In this document: piece after piece, positions 1 through 12,480 of the stretch | Numbering within the stretch: the stretch's first letter is position 1 | Layout: the number at the start of each line of letters is the position of its first letter | NCBI RefSeq assembly: GCF_008831285.2 | Contig: NC_045146.1 | Location: forward strand, 15,391,289-15,455,288 | DNA: 64,000 nucleotides | From: Nymphaea colorata | Taxonomy: Eukaryota; Streptophyta; Magnoliopsida; Nymphaeales; Nymphaeaceae | Direction of reading: 5' to 3' | The notes under the pieces: model-generated | The model's database searches: none | Seen by the model: the letters and a program-made list of their open reading frames with translations, nothing else | What the model was told of the DNA's origin: nothing | Translations under genes and position numbers: made by a program

Positions 1-3000
1 CTCCATTCAACAGTTATAACTTTTAAATTAAAAATTTAGAATCTTTCTACCAAGGCAAAAGCTTTAAGAACAAATTGGTTCCTGTTTATAATTTCTGCTT
101 TCCAAAGTATCTGTCATCTGAGTTAATATAGGCACCTTTGCGCCAGAAGAGGATCTAGTCCACCATAATATGGTTGGATCAAAATAAGATTGCCTGTGGG
201 CTGTAGATGAAAAGCCATGTGGATTGTCAATGTCTAGCTTAAGTCAGACGGATACTGATACAGGTATAGGGGAGCAGGTACAGACATCGCAATTTTAAAA
301 TTTATGGGAACGGGGATATGACAAAGTATATATACATGTACACATATATAAGCGTGCAAAATTCCACAAAAAACATGCAAAATTAATAGAAAACAGGTGA
401 GAAAAATGCAAAACAGGTAAAAAATGCATCCTAGATAACTAATATAAAAAAATAATATGCAAAAATTTAGAATTAATATGAAAAATGTAAAAACTAATAT
501 GTTTTTTTTTTTTTCAAAAAACATGTCCAAGTGTGTCACCGTACCCATGTTGGCATGTCGACATGCAACTTTCCCGTATCCATGTCACTTAGTGTCTAGC
601 ACTAGACCCATTCCTGTAACCAAAGACTTCAAATGCACCATTATTTGCTACTGTAAACTGCGTGCAAAGTCAAAAAGACACATTAAATCTGTATATTGAG
701 TTGAGAGCTATGTCACAATGTACGTGGGATAAGCCCACATACCAGTACCAGCACAGTGGTATGCCGGTACTGTTTTAGTGGTACGGCATGGTACGGCTGG
801 ACAAATCATATTTTTTTCATTTTTTTTCTTACATTTCAACCATATTTGTGTTAGTTTATTTATGTTTTATGAGATTATATGTAGAAATTATAGAAGAAAC
901 TATTAAAAATTGTCTTAATAATGTGTTTGTATATATATATATATATATTTGGTCGTACCCCCGTACCAAGATTTTCTAAACTGCCGTACCTGTGCCCGAT
1001 TCCCCATACCCATACCTATGTGACATAGGTTGAGAGATAATCTGGATATGCAGTACAAAAAGGCCATTCCACATTCTAACTTATTGTGACTTGAAAATGA
1101 TTTCATCACTTGTTATTTGCTCTTGCAAGCTCAACAATTTCAAGAAACACTATACCTTCCTTTCTAGGAAATTGGTGCACATTTTTTTGGCAGGTGCTTG
1201 ATTGTGTGTTTTCTAATATAGAATATAAATGAGAACCGCGATTATTAATTTATTTTATTGATAATAACAGAGTCTGGAAACATCACCAGAATTTCCACAA
1301 CCGATGTTCCCAAGAGGAAGTGCATATTAGCCCCAGCGATGGAGAGTAAAAATTGAATGATCTGTGTGTACTAGAAAATGCATATTAGCGGCTGATACAT
1401 GAAGCCCCAATTTCTCTAGCTTCAGCCCATCCCACCATCATCACAACAACCGCTTTTTCACAACTATAACTGCTACTTAATCATTCTATACGATGTCAAG
1501 CAAATCCTTTTACCTGCGAATTGAATGATTACCTTGACATGTTTGTCTACCTTCTTTTGCATGCAAACTATTTTTCATCAGTTGCAAAACAGTTCACGCG
1601 GTTGTAGGCACATCATACCCAACCATGGGAAACTCTTTATGACAAGGGAGTGTTTGTATGCAGCACCTTACCTATACTGGACCGTGAAGTACGATGAAAT
1701 TTCCAAAATGTATCTAAAAAATTCCTGTGCGCATCTATGCTGATAATCACGAGCACAGTCACTGGTATACTAACATAGTTACCAACATTCTTAATGGCTA
1801 GATTGTCCTCGAATTTCACCCCAAGGAGATCGCTAAGGCAGCTGCAAGTAAATCTATTTAAACTCATATTCCCAATCAAACACTTCTCGCCACTATAGAA
1901 GAAGTATAATTGGACCGGAAACATGACCATCAAGAAAAATTTACCGTCAAAAGAAAGAAACACTGTTCACCCAAACCACCGCCTACTCCAGTTTCAGAAC
2001 GAGCTCAACAGAGGAGGGGAATAACGGAAAGAATTCCATACCGATCACAACCTGCTAAAAGATTCGGTCGATGGTGTGCGACCGTATGGCTACCCCTCAT
2101 GTACCCGTGATGCGCCTTCGAGGACGCTATTTCTACACTTCGTCTGAAGACCAAACAAGAGATATGAACATGCTCTTGCTCAAGGAATCGCCAACGAAAC
2201 CTGAAACACCTTAACGAAAGAAAACTTCAGTAAAAAAATAAAAAACCAACCACATATCCAGAAGCAAATGGCGACAAGCGGAAGGTAGCTGACCGACACT
2301 GATGCCACGAAACCGCAGGGATGACTGTGGTTGAAGAAGGTGCTAGAATGGCGGTGGTAGTGATGGTGATGGTGGTGGCAATTGGGCTCCTCCTGAGAAA
2401 GTTGGTGGCAAAGGACCAGGAGGAGGAGGAGCAGCAGCAGAGGAAGATGAGGAAGAGGCAAAGAGACAAAGACAAGAAATTGCTTTCCGGGGGGTCACCA
2501 ATGAGGCCGGTGGCGAAGAGGAATTTAAAAGGTTTTTCCCAAAAAAGAAAAGATCTGTTCTGATCTGGTAGACTGGTTGCATTTCTGTTTTCAATTTAGG
2601 CATTTTCTGGAAGAGGAACTACAAGGAACGTTCGATCAGGAAGTATGCTTTGCATTCTACAATTTAATATTTGGCCGCACAGTTGTTGACAAAACATTGC
2701 ATTGCAGACCAAACTAGTGATACAACTTCATAAATTACATTAAAATGACGTTGACAATGCAACTTCATTCTTGTCCCAACACCCACTTGAATAGGTAGCC
2801 ACGAAAGAAACAATGCTTTGGTATGGCTACTTTTCGTAAAAAAATAAGAATAGTCATGGAACTCCCACTTTTTGCAATCACAGGTGACGTTAGTAATGCA
2901 ACTTCATCTTTAAGGCCATTTCTCAAAACCCTCTTGAATTGGCAGCGATTGGCAACATAATGCTTTAACAAAAGATTAAGAATAGCCATCAAACTTTTTT

Positions 3001-5000
3001 TTTCTCGTGATCAACATCACTTGGAAAGAAAAAGAAGCTCCAATTCTAAAAAATAGAATATATCTGTCATTTTTCTCAATATTGATTTCCGGTTTAATTT
3101 ATAGCAAACTTTCAAAAACATACTTACGGGTTTGGCAATAATAAAAAGGGACACCTAATTTTTTATATTTATATGTTTTCCCTGGTTAATTAAAAAGGTT
3201 CATAAATTTATTTTGTTGACTGTTAAATCACTGAAAAACATCACTTTACCTTTAAAAAAATTAATAAGAAGTACTTAGGTTACCCTAGAGTAATTTTTTG
3301 ATATTAAAATAACAATGATGAAAAACGTCACTTAGTTTTATTATGGGTAACTGTGGGAAGCTGACTTTTACGGGCAAGAAGCGTACTTCCATAGTTGCAC
3401 ATCTCATTCTCGGCAAAACTCTGGGAAGTGGTCTAGCGATATTTTAAAATTTTCTGGTTTCCCTCGGACTTCTCGAGGATATGTCAGTTGATATATTTTT
3501 TGCATCATATTCACTTGGAAAATGTTGCAACCAAGATTGAAAATTTCTGTTGTCGAAAAGAAATTGAAATATTTCCACAAAGTGAGCTGTTGATGACTGT
3601 GACTATGATATGCAGAAGAATAGCTTATGATGTAAAGCAAATACTTGGGCAGGCAGTTTTTCTCAGCTCAATGGCCGGTCTCAAATCTCCATGTTTGGCC
3701 TTGGTTTTGTGTTCATGGAAGACCTTCAAGTTGTCTTGGAAACTGATTCAGGGACACTTGAGAATTCCAAGTTGGTAGCGAAAAATTAAGCTAGTTTAAG
3801 TTTGTTGCAGGACATGCTTTACTAGAGAAAAAGCTAATTTTAAACTAATGGTGTAAACAAAGAAAACTGTTGAGCAGATATTCAAATGCGGTCTTTCCAA
3901 GAATCATCGTTCTGCACCTTCACGAGCATGAGTTCACAGGGTTTCTACAGATATTGCTTAGATGTCACTAGCAGAGGTACAAATGAATGAATCCTGATCA
4001 TGCTGTTGGTTAATCACCTAACAGACTAAACTAGATATTCCAACATACTACGGAAAAGATAAACCGTGTCCCTTCACCATTAGTTTATGGTCGTAGATAG
4101 AGGTATCAAAAGAGGCATAAATTACATATCCGGAACCATTTTCACTCCAAACAGCTCCTTTCCTTAACTCTCATGTGAAACTGCATATTTGATTTTTCGC
4201 CTTGAAAATACTCATGGCAACTCATAGTTTCTGCTTTCTGCCAAGGTTCTGCAAAATAAAAAAGAAAATTATATCTAGCTCTCTGTTTTTTACATTATCC
4301 ACTAACAAAATGGTCCAGATATTCTTCAATGTTTTTACATGCTCCAGCAGTTTTACATACTACGTTTGAAACTTAGTAACTATGTAGCACTTATCTCTAA
4401 GCAAATTAAACTAATTCTAGTCACAAGTCCAGCAAATGCTCAATTTGAGTTGTCAACAAAGCCTGAGCCACAAAGTTCCTTGATTGCCGGTTGTAAGGTT
4501 AATGTTTTCATGAAGCTGCACCAAACTAAAATATACTGATTTGAGCAGAATTTAAGAAAAAAATGGACCTTCTATTAGAAAGATGGGAAGAAAAAAAATT
4601 ACAGACTTTCCTGGTATAATGACATCCTTGAACTCAAGATTCGTTTTACAAACTGGAGCTGCAGCTAACTAAGCACATTTCGAAGATGATGAAGCTATAG
4701 CCTTCACTCTTGTCCAAGTTCACGCACTAACTGCATTGCTGCCCTTCCGCAATTGGTGCCAAGCATTTTCCCGACACTGGATTTTATCATCCATCTGGAC
4801 CAACGCCAATTACCAAGCTCGCAGCCTACTGTTGGATATAATGTATGACTTTCTGGTGCTGGAAGAGAAAACAGCAATTTCTCGCGCAATGACGAACTGA
4901 CCGAGTTATTAATATCTCAATATTACCCTAGCTTCAATGAACCTTATTCTAAAGTGCAGATCAGCACATCCTCCTCTCAAGCTGTACATGGCAATCCTAT
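1..5000. other. Intergenic spacer, no gene recognised
   Basis: AT-rich DNA with many short open frames, none of which resembles a known protein. It holds a MITE candidate (232-604), a second stretch with GGTACGG-type repeats at 735-1010 that may be another small DNA element, and a short TA microsatellite at about 930-948. The open frames around 2180-2600 come from a GGT/GAG-rich simple sequence that is open on both strands, so I do not call a gene there. The last few hundred bases probably include the 3' flank of the ADA1-like gene. Confidence 0.6.
232..604. repeat. MITE candidate with imperfect terminal inverted repeats
   Basis: The left end (CTAG..TTAAGTCAGACGGATAC) and the reverse complement of the right end (CTAGACACTAAGTGACATGGATAC) align as imperfect inverted ends about 370 bp apart. 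The interior is AT-rich and non-coding. No clear target duplication is visible, so superfamily and exact ends are uncertain. Confidence 0.35.
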
Positions 5001-5022
5001 TCATTGAACTTTAAGAAAAACT

Positions 5023-6198
5023 TTATTCAGAGAGAGAATGTAACAAGATCTTTTCGAGCTGTATAGGCCAATCTTCTCCAAGAAGATGAGGTTTCATTTC
5101 CATTGCCACCCGAAAATCCAGCATTGAGGCCATAAAACTCTGCTGTGTTGTCTCTCTGTAGACAGCAGGGCTTCTGCCACGTAGAAGCCGTAGATCACTC
5201 TCATAAAAGCCATTCATACCAGCAAAATGATTAACTGATGGAACTTGTTGGAATTGTTTCTCATCATGTGGCATTGCTTGTTGATAATGCCTAGTTCTTG
5301 CTCTCGGTATAACCAGGCAAGCTTCAATCATCCTTTTCATAAAAACATCCAGTCCATTGTTTAACAAATTAGCAGCATCCATCGTAACTCCATGAAGGCC
5401 ACGGGAGTTTGCCATTAACTCCATTCTTTTCCTCAAGGATTCAGCATCAGGCAGCTCTGTGTTTTCCCTAAAGCTCCCACTCACATCACCAGTTAGATCA
5501 CTCCGTGCACTACCAATGCTCATAGGACAAAAGGGGACGCCTAAGGGAGCCCTAAGAGGGCTTCTGCTGCTAACAGTTTCTTCTTGCTCAACTTCTTCCC
5601 CTTCTTCTACTGTCACAACTTCAACAAAAGTTCTACTGTCAATAGAAACCATCTCAGCCATGTTCTGCTCCACTGGTCTGTGCAGATCACATGAATTCAT
5701 CCCCCCATTATCTGGCGCTCTCACAGTCGGCTCGTCATAAGAGTTACTGTTATGCTGAGCAGAATTATTAGTTTTCCCGTTGGGCCCAAGTGGGCTTGGC
5801 CGATCTCTAACCTTGCAATCTCGCAGACTCTTCGTCCTGACTTTGCGGGAGCACCATGGTCGGCCGGGATCATGAAAAAGATGATTTCTCTGACACGGTC
5901 CTCCAACTCCGACACTCTGCGACCCTTCACTAGTAGCCTCCTTGGAGAGCGGAGGAGGCAGATCAGCAAGAGAAGCATTCTTAAATATCGACGAGATCAA
6001 CTTATTATGCAACGCAATGTTCTCCCTTCCGATCGCAGCAATGCAGAGTTTGTCGAATTCCTTCTTGCTCAATCGCGAGCTAAGCAATCCTGTAAGATGA
6101 TGAAAATACCGGTCCGACCTCTTCCGCCCGATTTTGTCGAGAAGCTGAGCTTTGATCTCAATGACATCCACCCGCGGAGTCTGCCGGGAGGGCGACAT
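5023..6198 (-). CDS. SAGA complex subunit, ADA1/HFI1/TAD1-like
   Basis: This is a 391-aa single-exon reading frame. Residues about 10-75 (VDVIEIKAQLLDKIG .. YFHHLTGLLS .. KKEFDKLCIAAIGRENIALHN) match the SAGA-Tad1 domain of plant proteins such as Arabidopsis At2g24530, which is similar in length. A basic, Ser/Pro-rich linker follows. Then comes an acidic patch at about 196-208, a helical segment at about 251-297 (DAESLRKRMELMANSRG .. GLDVFMKRMIEACL), and a conserved C-terminal part (MLDFRVAMEMKPHLLGEDWPIQLEKILL). In yeast and animals ADA1 is a scaffold subunit of the SAGA histone-acetyltransferase coactivator, so a nuclear role in transcription is inferred. The start is the first Met of the frame and lies just before the conserved domain. 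The stop codon overlaps an AATAAA hexamer at 5022-5027. Family call is firm; partner subunits are inferred. Confidence 0.9.
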   Translation of the reverse strand: MSPSRQTPRVDVIEIKAQLLDKIGRKRSDRYFHHLTGLLSSRLSKKEFDKLCIAAIGRENIALHNKLISSIFKNASLADLPPPLSKEATSEGSQSVGVGGPCQRNHLFHDPGRPWCSRKVRTKSLRDCKVRDRPSPLGPNGKTNNSAQHNSNSYDEPTVRAPDNGGMNSCDLHRPVEQNMAEMVSIDSRTFVEVVTVEEGEEVEQEETVSSRSPLRAPLGVPFCPMSIGSARSDLTGDVSGSFRENTELPDAESLRKRMELMANSRGLHGVTMDAANLLNNGLDVFMKRMIEACLVIPRARTRHYQQAMPHDEKQFQQVPSVNHFAGMNGFYESDLRLLRGRSPAVYRETTQQSFMASMLDFRVAMEMKPHLLGEDWPIQLEKILLHSLSE

Positions 6199-7119
6199 TG
6201 CTGCTCCCCGAATTCCCGAAATAGAAATGCTCAGAGAACGAGAAACTCAGAAAAAAAAAAAAAAAAAAAAAAAACAACTAGGGTTTGTGAATTCATAACA
6301 TTGGAAAAAAACCAATTTTTTGTTTGTGGCTCTTGACCCAAATTTGGAACGGATATTGCGTTCTAGTCAAATTAGAGCTCAATTATGCACCAAAAATCAC
6401 GAAACTGTTCGATGGCAGAGCTGAATCAGCTAGGGTTTTAGCTCATCAATCGAACTAGCGGGACTAAACCTCAGAATTTGCAGAACCCGACTGAAGCTAT
6501 AAGTTTAGGAGAAAATGAGGAAAACAAGAAACCCCAATTAGGATTTTCCTTAGCCTGAGCCATTGAAGCGGTTGTTTTTGAACAAGAAGCATCGGAATTC
6601 TTACTATTCAAACAAGAGCCAAAAAACCAATCAGAAGAATGGCAAGGAAGAAAACTGATATGGTGCAAGCGCAAATGCAAAGTGAAGCCGAAATCAATCC
6701 AAGGAAAGGCCAGAAAAGGAGATCACAAGTAGGGAAAGAACAAGTACCACGAACAATAATGAGCTCCCACTCTCTTTCTCCCTCCTCTTGCTCTCTCTCT
6801 CCCTCCACCTTTTGTTTCGTCTCGTGTTGATCAAGCCCTTCTATCTCTCTTTCTGCCTTCGTTACGCTCTCTTCTTTTGCTCTGTACCTCTAAGCCGCAA
6901 CCGGATTGAGCAGGCCAGAGTGTTTGCCCGCGAGATTTTCACAAGATCAAGCGAAAGTTCATTAATTCCACGCAGGGAAACATTGGGGGAGAAAATCTCT
7001 CTCTCTTTCTCTGTGGAGTCAACAGACCAGAAGGCCTGGTCAGCGCCACCGGTTTCTTGACCAAGGCTAAGATCTGCCGGACCGAGTAGCGAGATCACGG
7101 CGCTGGAGCAGGATCCGGG
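6199..7119 (-). other. Probable leader and promoter region of the ADA1-like gene
   Basis: Upstream of the ADA1 start on the minus strand, a run of about 24 T (A on the plus strand, 6250-6273) lies about 50 bases before the ATG. Farther up is a CT-rich and then moderately GC-rich stretch (6770-7120), as is common around plant transcription starts. No conserved protein is encoded, and I cannot place the start of transcription or any leader intron. Confidence 0.35.
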
Positions 7120-7142
7120 CCGTCCATCCCGGAGATGGACGG
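7120..7142. repeat. Short perfect inverted repeat
   Basis: CCGTCCATC and its exact reverse complement GATGGACGG are separated by five bases, giving a 9-bp stem. It lies in the GC-rich upstream region of the ADA1-like gene. It could be a dyad binding site or chance. Confidence 0.6.
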
Positions 7143-8844
7143 TGGTCAGTTCTAGTGGCGGATACTAGAAAGAACTGCTGCTCAAATGAAGTTGGTCGGG
7201 ACATTATGTGAAGATAGCGGCGTCACAGTTTGGCATTTCATGTGTATCCCCAAGCAGGTTTTTTGGTTTGTGTTGTTTTAAGGAAACAAGTAGGTGGGTA
7301 CGTCTTGAGATGAGATCCCATTTCGTTTTCTTTCTTGTCTTTTAGGAATATCCCAGATAAAACAGGGAATTGAATTCAGTAGTTCCAAAACTATGCTTCT
7401 TTCAGCATGGAAATCTTCCTTTTTTTCTTAATCACCGGACCTCTGATTCACTTCAAAAATTTTGGGCTCCACTTAATCAGCGAAAAGGAATGTTTTCGGA
7501 TATACTTTAAAAACTTTGCACGTTTGGTCGGTAAAAGGAAAAACATGCAAAGCAAATTTCACGCAAACAATGATAGAGCGGAAATATAGACGAAATGTTT
7601 TCCCTTTTCTAAGAGGAGAAAAGGTTTTGCTTACAGAGTTTCAGAAGATGGAATAGTTACGCATAATTTTACCTTATTTACGAAGATTACTTGTTCTCTC
7701 AACCAAATTAGTCTAACTTTCATTTAGAACTGTCTTTTACCCTAATTCACCTTAAACAGCGAAAATGATTTTTATCAAAAATAATAGTACTAGTACTTGA
7801 TGAACCTATATTGGACAAGTTTCACCTAGAAACAAACGTTGAGGAAGGTTCAACTCTATGTAGATAAAGGCCTTGTCGGGGAATAACTTATCTTGAGCTG
7901 CTCTTAATTGAGGGTGAATCCTCTGTTTTGAATAAAGTGGTGCATCATCGATTGGTAAACATGGTTGAAGGATCTCAAGCATATGATTTTCCACTCTTTC
8001 AGGATGAAATGGAATTTGGGGGGAAATGCATTTAAGGTAAAGTTTGAATGTGTTTAATGTTAATGGAAAGGTTATTCTTAAGTAAAAGGGCATACTTAAT
8101 TTTAAGTATCACATTTCTCTCAATGGGTTGGTGATCAAAATCCAAAGGGCATACATAAATTTCTTGACGATGTCAAAACCCGCAATTGAGTTTGCTTCAT
8201 TCTTTCTTTTATTTCATGCACCCAACAAGTTTACAAAAAATTTTAGTGATAGTAGCATTCATATATAAATTTTGCATTGGAAGGTGCACTAATATGAAAT
8301 ATGTGAACTTACCCTATCGAAAATATGGATTTTTCACACCTTTCATTTTGAAGATCTTATGTAATCAGGTGTATGAATCTCTTCTTAAGACAATAACCGA
8401 CATTTTCTGTGAGTCGATGACACCAATCGTTGCCCCCAAACATATATGATAGTTCAGAACATATAGAGCAACTAATGGATGTCTCCTCAGTTGATCTTTC
8501 TGCTCAATCAGCAGAACATGCATGGGTGTTGAACTGGTCATGGCCATTGTCTTCAAGGCCTTAAGTTGAACTAGTTCCATGAAACTGGCAAAGGGTAATT
8601 AACGTCTTTCATCGAGAACGATCAGAGAATACTAATTCACATTAATCCAAAAAAATAAAGAATGACTTGATACTTTACAATCCCAAACAGTGTCCCAGCG
8701 GTTGGCTTTAAAGGTGATGCAGGGTCGGTAAAGACGATCGAAGGGAGTAAGCAATTGACATGGGCCAAGAGTATAAAGGAGGAAATTTTAGTGTTATTGA
8801 AGTTTGTGTGGTCATCTGATGTCATCCTTAACATATCATGGTAG

Positions 8845-8888
<44 letters not shown>

Positions 8889-10372
8889 GTCTGTATACAC
8901 AGACACGCGCGCACACACACACAAACACAATAATGCTATAGTCGAACACCGGAACATTCCATTTCAAGGAAAACCAATTGGAAAACGGAATTAGTCGCAA
9001 TATACCCAAAGGAATCTGGTTACTTGGTCATTAAGTAGTAGCAAACAACTTCTAACCGAAACATCTTTCATGAATTTAACTAGATAGCCTACTCTTAATT
9101 CAAGCAGGTATAGACTTTTTGAAGCATGAACATGCTTTGAATTTTTTTTTTTTTTAGGTGTCTTTCTGTGATTCTAATTACAGAAGCTCTTCGTGCACAC
9201 TGGAAACTTCTGTGCAGCTTCTTCTTGCGCTAAAATAACTTCAATGAAGAGTAATTTACGCTGAAAGTTTGACACCAAGATCCTTTCAGCTCCATTTTCA
9301 GCACGTTTCTGAAGCCTTACCATCCATAGCCTAGAGGGGCAACCATGTTCATTTCACCTACTACAATAGTTTTTAGCTAGAAATGTCTTCTGATCCTCTC
9401 ATGGATGCTGAAATGGACTCCAACTTTTTCCTGTAACTTTTGCTACGCTGAGCTGAGGTAATAAAAAAGGGAAATTAAAGCATATCACAGGTGTCCTTGT
9501 TTCCAAGCCTGTCAGAAGAAATGATGTTTTACCAGCAATAGCCAACCTTTTGTGTAAACTGTAAACTATAGATGCTTCGTAAATTATTTCTTTTACAAGT
9601 AAATTGCTTATCAATGCAGGCTGCATAATGTCCATACCTTCTAGGAGTGCAAGATGATTTCCGCCACAATGATGTTGCTACAAGAACTACAAGTACAAGC
9701 ACGATTTCACATTAACAGAAGAATTCCCGTACTTTTGACATAGCCTTCCAACCCAGCACCCTGATTACATTTGCTGTCAGCTTCTACAAGTGTAACAGGT
9801 CCAAGATCCTAGATTTTCATATGCATATTTGGTTGGTTCAGATTCAATGGAGTTATGTCTGTGCGCTAAGCAAGACACACCAAAGGGCTACCTGATTCAA
9901 GTGGTGGTCAGTGAAACAAGAATACCAATTTAACAATGAGATTTGGCAACAAGAGTCTAGGCAGCACCAATGGAAAAAAGCACTAACTGTATCCTTTTTC
10001 AGGAAAAAGAAGTTTCATGTGCATATTTGGTTGCTTCAGATTCAATGGAGTTACGTCTGTGCGCCAAGCAAGACACACCAAAGGGATAGCTGATTCAAAT
10101 GGTAGCCAGTGAAAAAAGAATACCGAATTAACAATGAGATTTAGCAACAAGAGTTTAGGTAGAACAATGGAAAAAAACACTAACTGAATCCTTTTTCAGG
10201 AAAAAGAAGCTGCGTCATGTATTTGACAAATGTCAACATGCTGAAACTTGCTGACTGAAGGAAATAGATACATATAGAAACAATTCGTTACCCATTACAT
10301 GGTAAAATTTACAACTTCAACAAACTGAAGTATATCATTTGGACAATGGCATTGTTTATGCTCGAGAAAGCT
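7143..10372. other. Intergenic spacer, no gene recognised
   Basis: AT-rich spacer between the ADA1-like gene and the 3' end of the polyamine transporter gene. It contains a CT microsatellite at about 8846-8887 that runs into a short CA-rich stretch, and a ~198-bp tandem duplication at about 9815-10209. The last hundred bases or so are likely 3' UTR of the transporter. I see no coding similarity elsewhere. Confidence 0.6.
9815..10209. repeat. Tandem direct duplication, about 198-bp unit, two copies
   Basis: Copy 1 begins near TGCATATTTGGTTGGTTCAG (9822) and copy 2 near TGCATATTTGGTTGCTTCAG (10020). Both end in a CCTTTTTCAGGAAAAAGAAG block (9993-10012 and 10190-10209). The period is 197-198 bases and the copies differ by scattered substitutions and small indels. 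The array lies just beyond the 3' end of the transporter gene. No terminal inverted repeats were seen, so it looks like a local duplication rather than a transposon. Confidence 0.85.
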
Positions 10373-12074
10373 TTAGTCCAACTTTAAGACTCCTTCCATA
10401 CTGCTATCTTCATTATGTTCTTCCTTCTTAGCATAAGATGGGTCAGAGAGAAGGCATACTGATGCCTCATCTATTACTTCCTTGCCTTCACAGACTGCAG
10501 GAGCAGCTTCATGAACTTGGCTTATAGGTAGAACCGTGGAATCAAACATCAGCCACTTGTAATTCTTCACATATTCCATGCTAGGATACAAAACAAACCC
10601 AAGTATAATCACAGCTGCGCTCACAACAAAAGTCTTCAATGAAGCGAGACACATAACAAGAACGAGCAATAAAGCAGGAGGAAGACAAATAATAATTGCC
10701 CCAGTGGTTCCGAAAGGAACTCTATATGGCCTAGGAAGATCTGGCCTCTTTATTCGTAGCTTTATGAAAGCGGCAAACTCAAGAAGCATCCCAACCGAAT
10801 AGAGGAAGTTTAGGAATTCAATAATTTCTTGAAAGCTCATCCAGGACAGGAAGACTACTCCAGTTGCGGAGCATAAAATGCTCAAAGTTGGTGTACCATA
10901 CTTTGATCTGCAAAAATTCGTTTAAGCTTTGCTGTCACAATTTTCTTGCTGACGGTTCCTTTTTTGCTCAACCAGACGTTAATCAAATAAATAATCAAAA
11001 TACTTAGACAGAAGAACAACAATTATAAGCACACATTTGGGACACAAAATTCACGGGGAACGACAAATACCTGTAAGAGAATATTTCAGGAAGCATCCCC
11101 ATTTCACTCATACCCAGCAGCTGAAATGCATCACTGCTCATTTCTGCTTCAAAAAGGCCTATATTAGACAATGCTGCCGCCACTTGAATCCATGACCTGA
11201 GCCATGCACCACCAATCAGCATCCCAACTTGAGCAAAATAACCATCACTCCATTCACTAGCGCTGATCTCCAGAGCTCCAGTACCAGCAAGCAAAGGGAT
11301 CAAATAAGAAAGCATGACCAGAATGACGGCCCCAAACAGCGCCTTCGGGAATGTCTTGATAGGGTTCTCAATTTCTCCAACCAAAGTACTGGCTTTGTCC
11401 CAGTAATTCAAATTCCAGAACATGCTATTAAAGTACCCCCTCCAGTTTACCTTACTCACATCCATAACCAACCATCTTCTGGGCTTCAACCTTCTAATTG
11501 ATAGTACACCCATCACAAGAAATGGCAGAAGAGAGAAGGCAGCGAGCGCGACTGACGCAAAGCCAACTATGGCTAGGCCTCTATAATTGAGGTATGTCAA
11601 GCAGAATGTCATGAACAGCAGGAAAGGTATTCTAGCAATGGCCATACTGAAAACCGGAACGGAGTGCTTCAAGTAATCAAGGAACAGAACAGGGTACAGA
11701 GCATTGTCCATGACACCGCTGAACCATTTCCAAAAGCCCTCCTGGAACCCCCAAAAAGGCCCAAAAGCTGCAGATATCCAAGCAACATAACCACCATTTT
11801 CAGGGAAACTTGTCGATAGTTCTGCCGTGATCAGTGCCTCGGGAACACTCCAAATGAGCGGGAAAGCTAGAAAACCCAACAAGGCCAACAGAGGACCCCC
11901 TCCTGCTTTAACCGAATCCTCCACTCCAAACGGCCCACCAGAGACCTCATAAAAGATAAGGGCGATCAGAGGGATGAGTGTCAACCTACCGTTATTTCCA
12001 TGATTGTTACTACAACTACCACCGGACGTTCCTTTGTAGGCATCATCCTCCTGCCTCAATTCTTCATCAGCCAT
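10373..12074 (-). CDS. Polyamine transporter, LAT family (PUT/RMV1-like)
   Basis: Two exons join to 512 aa: exon 1 12074-11071 and exon 2 10907-10373, with a GT..AG intron at 11070-10908. The join reads EIFSYR-SKYGTPTLS, as in plant PUT proteins. The product is an APC-superfamily permease with about 12 hydrophobic segments. Signature stretches include LIALIFYEVSGGPFGVEDSV, the SFPENGGYVAW block, the FWNLNYWDKASTLVGEIENP block, and RPYRVPFGTTGAI in exon 2. Arabidopsis and rice relatives (PUT/LAT family, RMV1) import polyamines and paraquat with protons; transport of polyamines here is inferred from family. The N- and C-termini are hydrophilic and acidic. I chose the Met at 12074 because family similarity starts after it; an in-frame Met at 12131 would add 19 residues. 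Subcellular site (plasma membrane, ER or Golgi) differs among members and cannot be told here. Confidence 0.93.
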
Positions 12075-12480
12075 CGAGCCGCCCCAAAACTGAGTGCGAA
12101 AAAATCGACTATCCAATATTCCTTTTTCCAAAATTCACCACTATCGGGTGACAGCTTAATTTCCGATTAGATCTCTCAAAAACATAATATGTATGCAACG
12201 ACAACAGAGAGGAGCTGGAAGGTAAGGAGTTTTTGTACCCATACGGTCGCAGGAAACGAATTGCAGAGGAAACGGAGAGCCTGAAGACATCCCCATCTGC
12301 ATAGAAGATGGGTATTGACACAAGGGGATGGCATTTTCTTCTACAATCGTCCGTGAATGATTTGTCCATATTGGCTGCTACCCATCTGCAGGTAAACCGA
12401 TATCCCGAAAGAAATTTTACAAGTTTCTCGATGGAAGTCTTCCTCAATCACCTTTCTTTCCGTCACGAATCTTGCAAAAA
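12075..12480 (-). promoter_or_regulatory. Leader of the transporter gene with a 112-codon upstream frame
   Basis: On the minus strand an open frame of 112 codons runs from 12447 to 12109. It is in a different frame from the transporter and ends 34 bases before the Met at 12074. It covers the alternative upstream Met at 12131, which supports 12074 as the working start if the leader is not spliced here. The peptide has no recognised domain. A leader intron is possible, in which case this frame would be meaningless. Confidence 0.3.

Noticed and set aside
2180-2603. Overlapping open frames on both strands, one with a hydrophobic start and His-rich run
   Set aside because: The sequence is a simple GGT/GAG/CTC-rich stretch that is open in several frames at once, and no frame resembles a known protein.
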